Assembly: GCA_910586835.1 (NCBI GenBank)
Contig: CAJUJU010000053.1
Coordinates: 1 to 28,334 of the forward strand
Length of the DNA: 28,334 bases
Source: an uncultured Acetatifactor sp.
Lineage (GTDB): Bacteria; Bacillota; Clostridia; Lachnospirales; Lachnospiraceae
Direction of reading: 5' to 3'
Shown here: positions 6,370 through 14,684 of the stretch, in pieces
Layout of the letters: the number at the start of each line of letters is the position of its first letter
How positions within the stretch are numbered: the stretch's first letter is position 1
Position numbers and translations under genes: made by a program
The notes under the pieces: model-generated
Told to the model about the DNA's origin: nothing
The model's database searches: none
Seen by the model: the letters and a program-made list of their open reading frames with translations, nothing else

Positions 6370-6447
6370 TCAGAGCCTGTTCTGCCTGCGCAAGTTTCTA
6401 CACCGCAAGATCCTTTTTCGGATTTCATCCTTTGTAAAAACTCTCAT
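6370..6447 (-). CDS. Possible small basic peptide (25 residues) in the leader of the membrane-protein gene
   Basis: ATG at 6447 opens a 25-codon frame starting MRVFTKDEIRKRILRC and ending NRL before TGA, only 15 nt ahead of the membrane-protein ATG. It contains nine Arg/Lys. Upstream lies GAAGGGCGGAGAC, a possible ribosome site. It may be a leader peptide coupled to the next gene, or chance. Peptides this basic can slow ribosomes, so a regulatory role is conceivable. Confidence 0.4.
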   Translation of the reverse strand: MRVFTKDEIRKRILRCRNLRRQNRL

Positions 6448-6459
6448 GTCTCCGCCCTT

Positions 6460-6520
6460 CCCCGTTGTCTCCCAACATACGCCGCACGCCCCTGGGGCCC
6501 CTGCCGTGACTTGGGAATCC
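6460..6520 (-). other. GC-rich, potentially structured leader segment
   Basis: Minus strand TCCCAA (near 6515) and TTGGGA (near 6475) can pair around an inner CACG/CGTG stem and a GGGGCCCC run. There is no T-run after it, so it is a structured 5' leader rather than a terminator. Confidence 0.35.
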
Positions 6521-6528
6521 TATCTTTC

Positions 6529-6556
6529 ATTATAGGCCCTCTGCTCAGATTGTCAA
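6529..6556 (-). promoter_or_regulatory. Promoter overlapping the helD stop codon
   Basis: Minus strand TTGACA (6556-6551), 16-bp spacer, TATAAT (6534-6529): both boxes are perfect consensus. TTGACA overlaps the TGA stop of helD. It should drive the membrane-protein gene through a leader of about 165 nt. Confidence 0.8.
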
Positions 6557-8772
6557 TTCATCTCCAGAAGAGGCGTCAGCTCCCCCTGGCAGAACAGGCT
6601 GAGTCTGTGGAGCGCACGGGTACATTCGATATAAAGAAGCTTTCTGTCGTCCCCGGTCTGATAGGTATCCGAATCCCCGTCGCAGATCAGCACCGCGTCG
6701 AACTCCAGCCCCTTGGCCATGTAGGACGGAAGGATAAAGCAGCCCTTCAGCCCCTCCACTCCGTCGTCTCCGGCCATCCGCAGCTCCGCCCGGGAACCCA
6801 GCTCGCGAAACAGGCGCTGACAGCCCTCCTCCGTCTTGCACAGCAGGCAGATCGTTCCGTATCCCTTTTCCTTGCAGTTCTCCATCTCTTTCAGGATACC
6901 GGCCAGATAGTCCCGGCGGGTCCGGAAGGCTCTGACCTCCACCGCCTCCCCGCTGCGGTTAAAGCTCTCAATCTGCGGCTTCTCTTGGATAAACTGCAGG
7001 CTGAACTGTAAAATCTCGTTTGTACAGCGGAAACTTTTATTCAGCGTGACAAGAGAAGACTTCTTTTTCTTCAGGATTCTCCGCACCTGCTCATAGAAGG
7101 AGCCGTCCTCCTGTTTGGAAAGGGTCTGATTGATATCTCCCAGCACCGTATACCTTGCGTTTGGAAAGAGAATCCGCAGAATCTCAAATTGCAGCGGGTA
7201 ATAGTCCTGGGCCTCGTCTATGATCACCTGACGGATGTTCCGGTAATCGTTGCAGCCGTGAAGCTTCAGATACAGATACAGCACCGGGACGGCATCGTCA
7301 AAATACAGGCAGTCCCCTTCCAGATTTTCCAGCGTACCGCTTCTGATCTCCTCCAGTTCTTCCACGCCCTGGGAATCCGCACCCTGAAAATTTGCCTCAT
7401 CGCTCCAGAAGCTTTTGTACAGCTCATAAAGATTGAGTCTGGTAAACCTCTGTATCTCCTCCAGGACACGGGCTTTCTCCTCCCCTGCTCCTTTCCGGTT
7501 TCCGAAGGCATCCTCCAGAACCCGGGCAGTCAGCTGCTCCAGCCGGACGGCCAGCGGCGTCTCCGGGCGCTGCATTGCCCGCCTTCTCAGCTCTTCCTTT
7601 TCGGCAATGCGGTTCCCCTCATGATATACGTCCTGAAACGCCATCTGCCGCAGCGGAATCTGCTCCGCAAAACGATCCAGCAGGCCAAGAAAGGCTTCCG
7701 ACGTCTTATACCGCATGCTTTTCTTCATATAATCGCCCCAGGCGCCGTTTGCAACCGCATTTTCCAGAAATTCCCGCTGGGTCTGTATCCGTCCCACGCC
7801 AGTCTGACCGTTCCCCGATTCCTCCTGTCCCGGAGCAGCCTTCCACATCACCTTTTCCCCAAGCAGGGAACGGAGGATATCCTCAAATACCATAGAGACC
7901 GCATTCTCCTCCCCCAACTCCGGCAGCACCTCCGAAATATACTGCTCAAAGGTGGAATTGGGCGAAAGGATCAGAATATTGTTGGCCGCCAGCCTGGACT
8001 GCAGTCCCTGATACATCAGGTACGCCGCCCTGTGCAGGGCGATGGAGGTCTTTCCGCTTCCCGCCACCCCCTGTATCATCAAAAGGTCACTCTCCAGATT
8101 TCGTATCACAATGTCCTGTTCCTTCTGGATGGTCTCCACTATGGTTTTCATTTTGGGGGAGGTGTTCTTTGACAGCAGCTGTTTTAATATTTCGTCGTTG
8201 ATGCTCCTGTCCGTGTCAAAAAAGTAGAGCAGCCGGCTGTCCCTGATCTCATACTGACGCTTCAGCTCCACTCTTCCCGTGATTCTGCCTGCAGGCGCGT
8301 CATAGAACGCCTCCTCCGTCATAAATCGGTAAAACACGCTGGCAATGGGAGAACGCCAGTCATAGACATAGATCTCCACCGCCTTCTCCCCCGTCAGCGA
8401 CGTTTTCCCGATGTAAATTTGTTCCGGAATCTCCTCCCCCTCAAAGCAGAAATCGATCCTGGCAAAATAAGGGCATTTGATCAGGTTATTCAGGCGATGA
8501 ATTTTCCGCATCGTCTCGTCATAGTCCGCAACCAGATTTGTGACAGGCGCAATACTCTGGTTCAGCTCCACCAGCGCCTCAAATCCGTCGGTGGTAGAAA
8601 GATCCGCCGCCCCATGCTCCGTATTTTCCCGGATTTCTCTCTTGAGCTCCTGCAGCTCGGTTTCTTTTCGTTCAACAGCCTCATGGGCCTGTTTCAGCTG
8701 TCTTTCCGCCTCCTCCAGTATCTCTCTCAAATGCGTCTCTTCCAAAATCCGTTCCGAATGCTGATCTGTCAT
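6553..8772 (-). CDS. helD: HelD-type RNA polymerase-associated UvrD-like helicase/ATPase
   Basis: 739 residues, the usual length of HelD. An N-terminal antiparallel coiled coil (~5-55), which in HelD enters the polymerase secondary channel, is followed by a UvrD-like superfamily 1 core: Walker A GVAGSGKTS (~235-243), Walker B VIIDEAQDYYP (~516-526) and a C-terminal KGLEFDAVLI...LLYIECTRALHRL. HelD uses ATP to release stalled or drug-bound RNA polymerase, and relatives protect against rifamycins. The start is ATG 8772; TTG at 8775 is equally possible because GGAGGG lies 7 nt before it. Downstream on the same strand are the membrane protein and erm, giving a block with ribosome- and polymerase-protection genes. 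Confidence 0.93.
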   Translation of the reverse strand: MTDQHSERILEETHLREILEEAERQLKQAHEAVERKETELQELKREIRENTEHGAADLSTTDGFEALVELNQSIAPVTNLVADYDETMRKIHRLNNLIKCPYFARIDFCFEGEEIPEQIYIGKTSLTGEKAVEIYVYDWRSPIASVFYRFMTEEAFYDAPAGRITGRVELKRQYEIRDSRLLYFFDTDRSINDEILKQLLSKNTSPKMKTIVETIQKEQDIVIRNLESDLLMIQGVAGSGKTSIALHRAAYLMYQGLQSRLAANNILILSPNSTFEQYISEVLPELGEENAVSMVFEDILRSLLGEKVMWKAAPGQEESGNGQTGVGRIQTQREFLENAVANGAWGDYMKKSMRYKTSEAFLGLLDRFAEQIPLRQMAFQDVYHEGNRIAEKEELRRRAMQRPETPLAVRLEQLTARVLEDAFGNRKGAGEEKARVLEEIQRFTRLNLYELYKSFWSDEANFQGADSQGVEELEEIRSGTLENLEGDCLYFDDAVPVLYLYLKLHGCNDYRNIRQVIIDEAQDYYPLQFEILRILFPNARYTVLGDINQTLSKQEDGSFYEQVRRILKKKKSSLVTLNKSFRCTNEILQFSLQFIQEKPQIESFNRSGEAVEVRAFRTRRDYLAGILKEMENCKEKGYGTICLLCKTEEGCQRLFRELGSRAELRMAGDDGVEGLKGCFILPSYMAKGLEFDAVLICDGDSDTYQTGDDRKLLYIECTRALHRLSLFCQGELTPLLEMN

Positions 8773-8889
8773 CAAATCTGTCCCTCCATCTGAATCTGTT
8801 CCGGTTGATCGTGCCTTGCATGGTTACTGTACACTCCGCTCACAGCAGCACTCTGCAAGTGTAGCACAGGAACCGCCGCACAACCAGAC

Positions 8890-8918
8890 TTGTTCTTTTC
8901 GCGGCTTTATGCTATAAT
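8890..8918 (+). promoter_or_regulatory. Promoter of the serine dehydratase gene
   Basis: TTGTTC (8890-8895), 17-bp spacer, TATAAT (8913-8918) on the plus strand. It lies in the 230-bp divergent gap between helD and sdaAA and predicts a leader of about 115 nt. Confidence 0.6.
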
Positions 8919-9038
8919 AACCATAGTGAAGAGAAGAAATACAAGCAGACAGCCATGTCAGCCGAGATCAAACGCCCCTGTATTCGCGCCTGATTTCCAG
9001 CCGGCATGGTTTTTTACAGCAAAGAGACAGGAGCCGAT

Positions 9039-9908
9039 ATGTATCATTCCCTTGAAGACATTTTAACCGCGGAACAAAAGACAGGGCTGGCATTCTGGGA
9101 GGTGATCCGGGATGCGGACTGCCGGGAGCTGGAGCTCTCAAAACAGGAGGCCTTTCAACGGATGCGGGCTCTTTATGAAGCCATGAAAAGCGCCGACTCC
9201 TCCTATGATCCCACCCTCTCCTCCGCCAGCGGCCTGGCGGGAGGGGACGGCGAAAAGCTGGCCAGGGCGCGCAGGGAGGGGTCTCTGCTCTGCGGTTCCT
9301 TTCTGGGGCTTGTGATGGAAAAGGCTGTCAAAATGGGAGAGTCAAACGCCTGCATGCGGCGTATCGTGGCCGCGCCCACCGCAGGCTCCTGCGGCGTGGT
9401 TCCGGCGGTCTTCCTGTCCCTGGAGGAAGAAAGAGGATTCTCCTCGGACGAGATGACAAAGGCGCTTTACACCGCTGCGGGAATCGGCGGCGTCATCGCA
9501 CAGCGCGCCTCCGTCTCCGGCGCGGCGGGAGGCTGTCAGGCGGAGATCGGCGCGGCCTCCGCCATGGCGGCAGGCGGTGCGGCCTGTCTCATGGGCGGGG
9601 ACGGCGAAACCATCGCCCATGCCGCAGCCCTGGCCATGAAAAATCTTCTGGGGCTGGCCTGCGATCCCGTGGCCGGGCTGGTGGAAGTTCCCTGTGTCAA
9701 ACGAAATGTCATAGGCGCCGTCAACGCTCTGACCAGCGCCGATCTGGCCTGCTCCGGTATCCGCAGCAAAATTCCTCCCGATCAGGTCTTTGACGCCATG
9801 CGCAGCATCGGAAAGCTGCTGCCGGAAGAATTAAAAGAAACCGGCAGAGGCGGCCTCGCTGCCACCCCCGCCGGAATATCCTACCGGGAAAATATAAAGG
9901 GCTTTTAA
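9039..9908 (+). CDS. sdaAA: L-serine ammonia-lyase, iron-sulfur-dependent, alpha subunit
   Basis: 289 residues of the SdaA alpha family: conserved AAPTAGSCGVVPAV, GIGGVIAQRASVSGAAGGCQAEIG and LACDPVAGLVEVPCVKRN, with the cysteines that hold the 4Fe-4S cluster. The alpha subunit carries the catalytic cluster that deaminates serine to pyruvate and ammonia, which could feed acetyl-CoA to the butyrate pathway. ATG 9039 follows AGGAG at 5 nt and begins the conserved N-terminus; ATG 9006 lacks a ribosome site. In anaerobic Firmicutes the beta subunit gene (sdaAB) usually lies just upstream, but here the upstream gap holds none, so the partner must be elsewhere or missing. The gene ends 1 nt before the convergent ABC gene. 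Confidence 0.93.
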   Translation: MYHSLEDILTAEQKTGLAFWEVIRDADCRELELSKQEAFQRMRALYEAMKSADSSYDPTLSSASGLAGGDGEKLARARREGSLLCGSFLGLVMEKAVKMGESNACMRRIVAAPTAGSCGVVPAVFLSLEEERGFSSDEMTKALYTAAGIGGVIAQRASVSGAAGGCQAEIGAASAMAAGGAACLMGGDGETIAHAAALAMKNLLGLACDPVAGLVEVPCVKRNVIGAVNALTSADLACSGIRSKIPPDQVFDAMRSIGKLLPEELKETGRGGLAATPAGISYRENIKGF

Positions 9909-9909
9909 C

Positions 9910-11757
9910 CTACACATAGTACTGCGCCTGGGCATTCCACATTTGGCTGTACAGTCCCTCCTGATCCCTCAGAAGCTCCTCGTGAGTTCCCGTCTGTACA
10001 ATCCTGCCGTCGTCAAAGACAATGACGTTATCGCAGAACCTGCAGCTGGACATTCTGTGGGAGATAAAGACGGCCGTCTTGTCCTCCACCATCTTGTTGA
10101 AGCGCTCATAAATGTCCTGTTCCGCCAGGGGATCCAGCGCACTGGTGGGTTCATCCAGTATTACAATCGGAGCGCCCCTGTACAGCGCCCGGGCCAGAGC
10201 CAGCTTCTGTTTTTCTCCTCCTGAGATTTCCAGCCCCTCCTCTCCGTCCTCCTGCTGGTCTTTCAAAAGCTTTGTGTGAATCCCATCCTTCATCCGGGAA
10301 ACCCTCTCATAAAGTCCGGCTTCCTTCAGGCTCCTGATCACCTTCTCCTCCTCAAATTGCGGGCTGGCAGATACGTTTTCCGCCACCGAGAAGGAAAAGA
10401 TCTTATAGTCCTGAAACACCACCGAGAACAGTCTGATGTATTCTTCATAGCTGTATTTTTTGATATCGATCCCGTTTAAAAGAATTTCCCCCTCCGTCGG
10501 ATCATACAGGCGGCAAAGCAGCTTGATAAAGGTGGTTTTTCCCGCCCCGTTGGCGCCCACGATGGCAAGCCTCCCTCCCACCCGAAACCGGAAGGATACA
10601 TTCTTGAGAATCATCCGCTCGTTGCCCGGATACCGAAAGGATACGTTTTTAAACTCCAGTGTATACTCATTGTCCTGCCGCTTTTCCACCGGCAGCGTAC
10701 CCTCATATTTCTGATTTTTGAGATCCAGATACTCCCCAAAACTTTTCAGATAGGTATTCTGTGTCTTCAGCTGAATGATGGTGGCCGACAGCTCATTGAT
10801 ATGGCCTTGCAGAAGAAGTATGGTATTCACATATCTGGTCAGGCCGCCGATGCTGATCATCCCAAGAATAGCCTTCAGTCCCGCAAAAAGCCATGCCCCA
10901 AACATAAACACATGCTGTACCGCCGATCCGGCAAACGCGATCCCAAGTTCTTTGCTCAGCGCATCCTTTTTGACCTTCTCCATCTCCGACAGAGCGTTCT
11001 CACCCTGAACCTCGATCAGACCGCGCATATGAAAGATACGGATGTCCTTCCCCGCAGGGTAATTGAACATCAGGTTATAAAAAAACCAGTAAATCCTGTT
11101 GCTGGTCACATTGGCCATGTCCGCCTCATAGCGTATTTTTCCCGTGCGTGCCTGGCATCTGCCTCCCAGGTAAACGCTGAGGCCCAAAAGCAGAAGCAGG
11201 CAGACCATGCTGAGGGGCGACCGGAAAAATTCCCACAGCACTCCTTCTCCCGCCACCTGGGACATCTGAAATAATCCGCCCATGGTAGCCAGCGCAAACA
11301 CCACGGAAATAACGTTTCCCACCGCAGAGACCACGTTTTTGGCATAGTCCGCCAGACCGCCCATGGCGTCCGAGCCGCTCTCCGCCTTCTCCATAAGCTC
11401 CAGAGTGCTGTTTTTTTCCAAGATATCATAATCCAGCTCCATGGCCTTGACGGACAGCGCCGTGTTCTTGTATACGGAAACCATCATCCATTCCACGCCA
11501 CGAAAGCCTTCCAGGATCTGAGCGGTCAGGGATAAAAAGAACACTGTCCCCACCAAAAACGCCGCCTGTACCATCACATCCCGGAAACTGCCTTTCTCAA
11601 CCAGCAAATCCACAATCCTTGCGCCAAAGATGATTTCCGCAAACGGAACCGCTTTGCGAAGCAGCGTGGAGGTCGCGGCAAAAGGCAGATACGCAGGATT
11701 CAACCTTTGAAGCAGACCAATATTTTTCTTTACCTCTTTCCAGAAATCTCTGTTCAT
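9910..11757 (-). CDS. ABC exporter half-transporter (TM + ATPase), second gene of the pair
   Basis: 615 residues: a six-TM export domain (~20-330) followed by an ATPase with Walker A GANGAGKTT (~401-409), signature SGGEKQKLALARAL (~510), Walker B VILDEPTSALD and switch His in FISHR. The catalytic Glu is present, so it should be active. The start lies 15 nt after the preceding ABC gene ends, with GGGGGAAAG as ribosome site. Paired half-transporters of this kind form heterodimeric exporters for drugs, lipids or peptides. There is no C39 peptidase domain and no precursor peptide nearby, so bacteriocin export is not indicated. Transcription probably comes from the LytTR-type promoter at 13670-13698. 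Confidence 0.92.
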   Translation of the reverse strand: MNRDFWKEVKKNIGLLQRLNPAYLPFAATSTLLRKAVPFAEIIFGARIVDLLVEKGSFRDVMVQAAFLVGTVFFLSLTAQILEGFRGVEWMMVSVYKNTALSVKAMELDYDILEKNSTLELMEKAESGSDAMGGLADYAKNVVSAVGNVISVVFALATMGGLFQMSQVAGEGVLWEFFRSPLSMVCLLLLLGLSVYLGGRCQARTGKIRYEADMANVTSNRIYWFFYNLMFNYPAGKDIRIFHMRGLIEVQGENALSEMEKVKKDALSKELGIAFAGSAVQHVFMFGAWLFAGLKAILGMISIGGLTRYVNTILLLQGHINELSATIIQLKTQNTYLKSFGEYLDLKNQKYEGTLPVEKRQDNEYTLEFKNVSFRYPGNERMILKNVSFRFRVGGRLAIVGANGAGKTTFIKLLCRLYDPTEGEILLNGIDIKKYSYEEYIRLFSVVFQDYKIFSFSVAENVSASPQFEEEKVIRSLKEAGLYERVSRMKDGIHTKLLKDQQEDGEEGLEISGGEKQKLALARALYRGAPIVILDEPTSALDPLAEQDIYERFNKMVEDKTAVFISHRMSSCRFCDNVIVFDDGRIVQTGTHEELLRDQEGLYSQMWNAQAQYYV

Positions 11758-11772
11758 ATTCTTTCCCCCGCC

Positions 11773-13596
11773 TTACATCTCTTCCTGATAGTATTTGCTC
11801 TGGATCTGGAACATTTCCGCATATCTTCCGCCGCTCTGCAAAAGCTCCTCGTGGGTTCCTTCCTCCCGGATCACACCATCCTCCAAAAACAAAATCCTGT
11901 CGCAGAACCTGGTACTGGCCAGTCGGTGCGAGATAAAAATCGCCGTCTTTCCCTCTGCGATTCTGGCATACTCCTGATACACCCTGCTCTCGGCAATGGG
12001 ATCAAGAGCCGCCGTGGGTTCGTCCAGAATCAGAACCGGCGCATCCTTATAGAGCGCCCGGGCCAGCATCAGTTTCTGCAGCATTCCTCCGGAAAGCTCT
12101 ATGCCGTCCGGTCGGAAATTCTTGGTGAGATGCGTCTGCACACCGTTCTCCAGCCGGAGCACATCCTCCAGAAGTCCGGCCTGCTCCAGACACCTTTTCA
12201 CCTTCTCGGTATCCGTATCCTCCTCGCACTCCCCTGACACATTGCTGGTAATGGAGAGCGGCAGCGTATTTGACTCCTGGAAAACAATGCCCAGAAGCCT
12301 GTAGTAATCCTGCAGGTTATACTCCTCTATCGAATGTCCGCCCACCAGGATTTCTCCCCCTGTGGGATGATAAAATCCGCACAGAAGCTTTACCAGCGTG
12401 CTCTTTCCCGCACCGTTATGTCCCACCAGCGCAACCCGCTCGCCCGCCTTAATGGTAAGACTGATCTCCTTCAGAATGTCTTCTCCGTCCTCTTCATACC
12501 GGAAGGACACGTTCCGAAGTTCTATCTGCGGCGCTCCTCCTTCCTTCCAGACAGCCTCCGCAGACAATCCTCCCTCACGCAGGAAACGATTCGGATAATC
12601 CATCATCTTCCGGTAGTCGCGCATCATTCTGTTGCCGTCGCACAGCGCCGCCCAGCTTCCCCGCATCCTGCGTATCCAGCCGGATATTCCCGACACAATT
12701 CCCAGGCAGAAGGTGAACTCTGCCAGAGACATTCTTCCGTCCAGAACCTGCCCGGCCAGAATGGCATAGGCCAGCAAGTCACGGGCAACGATAAAGACAA
12801 CCTCTACCACCGACACCAGCTTCCAACTGATGTGCCGCTTCATCTCCAGTCTTTTATCTTTTTTTCCCAGCCTGAGAAGTCCGTCCTGTAACCAGGCTGT
12901 CATATTGTAAATGCGGATATCCTTGCCGTTCTGCACCGACATGGCCTCCCGCTTCAGGTAATAGGCCCTTCCCCAGCTCCGAAACCGCTCCTCCTTCAGG
13001 GACTCTTCAACACCTCTGGCCCTCTTTTCCATAAACAGACCAACCGCCGTCATAACCAGAATCACCAGAAGAATCCTGATATCCAGCACGGATATGGTCA
13101 TGGAATAGATCACTGTTCCGACGACAGTGGAAATCAGCGTCGGCATCCCCTGATACATCTTACTGACTCCTCCACGGAACAGATTTACCGCATGGCTGGC
13201 CTGGTTCAGCAGCCTCTGCTGCTTCTGGGACTCCACATTTTCGTAGTCGGCGTCCAGGCTCTTACGCACAAGCCCCATCAGAAAATCTCTGCTCTGCACA
13301 CATTCCGTGTAAAAATTGCTCCAGGACAAAGCCGCCTGCCGCAAAAAGGAACACACGCAAAGCACCAGCATCACCGCTCCCATCCGCAGGACAAAATCCT
13401 GCACCCCGCGGTTGTCCGTCACGGAAGCCACCGCTGCCGCCACAGTCACATTGCTGATCAGGGGCGTCACCGTGACCAGAAGGATCAGACCCGCCAGCAG
13501 AAGCTTGGTACGCGGATGACGTCGGAACAAAAACCGATAGATATAATGAATGTTTTCTGCCATACCGTATCTCTTTTTCTTCTTTTCCCGCTGCAT
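11773..13596 (-). CDS. ABC exporter half-transporter (TM + ATPase), first gene of the pair
   Basis: 607 residues with an N-terminal membrane domain (~20-310) and an ATPase with Walker A GHNGAGKST (~391-399), signature LSGGMLQKLMLARAL (~500), Walker B LILDEPTAALD and FISHR. All catalytic residues are present, so both sites of a heterodimer with the next gene could work. The N-terminal head is very basic (MQREKKKKR). The start follows GGAGG at 9 nt. It is the first gene after a promoter with two 21-bp-spaced direct repeats, next to a GHKL kinase/LytTR regulator pair. The substrate is unknown. Confidence 0.92.
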   Translation of the reverse strand: MQREKKKKRYGMAENIHYIYRFLFRRHPRTKLLLAGLILLVTVTPLISNVTVAAAVASVTDNRGVQDFVLRMGAVMLVLCVCSFLRQAALSWSNFYTECVQSRDFLMGLVRKSLDADYENVESQKQQRLLNQASHAVNLFRGGVSKMYQGMPTLISTVVGTVIYSMTISVLDIRILLVILVMTAVGLFMEKRARGVEESLKEERFRSWGRAYYLKREAMSVQNGKDIRIYNMTAWLQDGLLRLGKKDKRLEMKRHISWKLVSVVEVVFIVARDLLAYAILAGQVLDGRMSLAEFTFCLGIVSGISGWIRRMRGSWAALCDGNRMMRDYRKMMDYPNRFLREGGLSAEAVWKEGGAPQIELRNVSFRYEEDGEDILKEISLTIKAGERVALVGHNGAGKSTLVKLLCGFYHPTGGEILVGGHSIEEYNLQDYYRLLGIVFQESNTLPLSITSNVSGECEEDTDTEKVKRCLEQAGLLEDVLRLENGVQTHLTKNFRPDGIELSGGMLQKLMLARALYKDAPVLILDEPTAALDPIAESRVYQEYARIAEGKTAIFISHRLASTRFCDRILFLEDGVIREEGTHEELLQSGGRYAEMFQIQSKYYQEEM

Positions 13597-13669
13597 CTTA
13601 GCTTTCCTCCGATCTCGGCCTCACCGGAGAGATGGCATCTGACCTCTCCGGCTTTGCCGAACTGAATTG

Positions 13670-13698
13670 ATTATATCAGTTTCCGGCCTGCCACATAA
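13670..13698 (-). promoter_or_regulatory. Activator-dependent promoter of the ABC exporter genes
   Basis: Minus strand TATAAT (13675-13670) has a perfect -10 but a poor -35 (TTATGT, 13698-13693, 17-bp spacer). A weak -35 directly next to phased repeats is typical of a promoter that needs an activator. Confidence 0.65.
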
Positions 13699-13736
13699 AA
13701 ATTCGTGCACAAACAGTGAATATTCGTGCACGAACC
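13697..13736 (-). promoter_or_regulatory. Pair of direct repeats, likely LytTR-type operator
   Basis: ATTCGTGCAC occurs at 13701-13710 and again at 13722-13731 on the plus strand, exactly 21 bp (two helical turns) apart. The similarity extends to about 17 bp per copy with two differences. The repeats abut the weak -35 of the exporter promoter. LytTR regulators such as AgrA and ComE bind two ~9-bp direct repeats about 21 bp apart at this position, and a LytTR regulator is encoded close by (14685-15395). Confidence 0.7.
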
Positions 13737-13760
13737 ATTGTTTTCTTTTTCACTTTTCTT

Positions 13761-14642
13761 TCAGCCCTGTACCGACAACGGCAGCATGATCTCCGTGGAA
13801 AAGACCCCCGGCTCGTTGGCCCGCCTGATAAAGCCCTGATATTTCTCCACGATCCCGTCGATCCGCTTCAGCCCATGTCCGTGATTTCCACGCTTTTTTG
13901 TGACATACTCATGGTTAGGCCTGCGCACCGTCTCCCCGGTGGCATTCGTCACCGCGATATACAATTGGCTTCTGCGCACACAGATATAGATCCGCAGAAA
14001 CCTTTCCTTCTCCCCGGAGAGCGCCGCACAGGACTCCACCGCATTGTCGATCAGATTCCCTACCAGTACGCACAGATCTATGTCCGGGATGGAAAGCTCC
14101 TCACACAGCTCCGCCTTACAGTTTATTTCTATATCAGCCCGCTCCGCCATGGAAAGCTTGCTGTTCAGGATGGCGTCCAGACTCACATTTCCAGTCCGAA
14201 ACCGGATTTCCACCTGATCCAGATCGCCCTCCAGCTCATTCAGATACGCATTTACCTCGTCCCACTCGTCTGCCGCAATGTGTGCCTTCAGCTTCTGCAT
14301 GTGATTGTGATAATCATGCCTCCAGCCCCGCATAGTCATGTAGATTCCCTTTACCTCCTCCACCTGCCGGGACAAAGCCTCCGCCTGATACTCCAGAAAT
14401 TGCTCCTCATACTTTTTGTGAAGGTAGGCGGAATTTCCCATACCCACCAGCAAAATCAACACCGCCAGCAATGCCGTAAAAAGCTCTTTCCCCGGCATCT
14501 GTGCGGAGAGCCCGGAGAGAACAAGCTCGCAGGTGCAAAAAAGCAGAAGATATCCCGTGGCGGCACGCCTGTTCAGAATCTCCCTGACCAGAAATATCAG
14601 GACACAGACCGCCGGTACGGCAATCCCAACTATCTTCCACAT
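13761..14642 (-). CDS. GHKL-domain sensor histidine kinase (AgrC-like C-terminus)
   Basis: 293 residues. Three short hydrophobic segments (~4-20, ~30-46, ~54-72) are followed by a coiled linker, the phospho-acceptor region WRHDYHNHMQKLK (~105-117), an N-box LVGNLIDNAVES (~193-204) and a G-box GHGLKRI (~252-258). This is the AgrC/GHKL type that pairs with LytTR regulators. The membrane part is smaller than in AgrC (which has six or seven TM segments), so the sensed signal may be in the membrane or passed by the exporter. The start follows GGGAGG. It lies 42 nt after the response regulator and just before the exporter promoter. Confidence 0.9.
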   Translation of the reverse strand: MWKIVGIAVPAVCVLIFLVREILNRRAATGYLLLFCTCELVLSGLSAQMPGKELFTALLAVLILLVGMGNSAYLHKKYEEQFLEYQAEALSRQVEEVKGIYMTMRGWRHDYHNHMQKLKAHIAADEWDEVNAYLNELEGDLDQVEIRFRTGNVSLDAILNSKLSMAERADIEINCKAELCEELSIPDIDLCVLVGNLIDNAVESCAALSGEKERFLRIYICVRRSQLYIAVTNATGETVRRPNHEYVTKKRGNHGHGLKRIDGIVEKYQGFIRRANEPGVFSTEIMLPLSVQG

Positions 14643-14684
14643 ACCAATCCTCCCTGATGCATATCATTCAGGCAGAGAAGCGTA

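Noticed and set aside
9910..13596. Bacteriocin or lantibiotic export cluster
   Set aside because: No C39 peptidase domain, no modification enzyme and no short precursor ORF with a double-Gly leader was found nearby.
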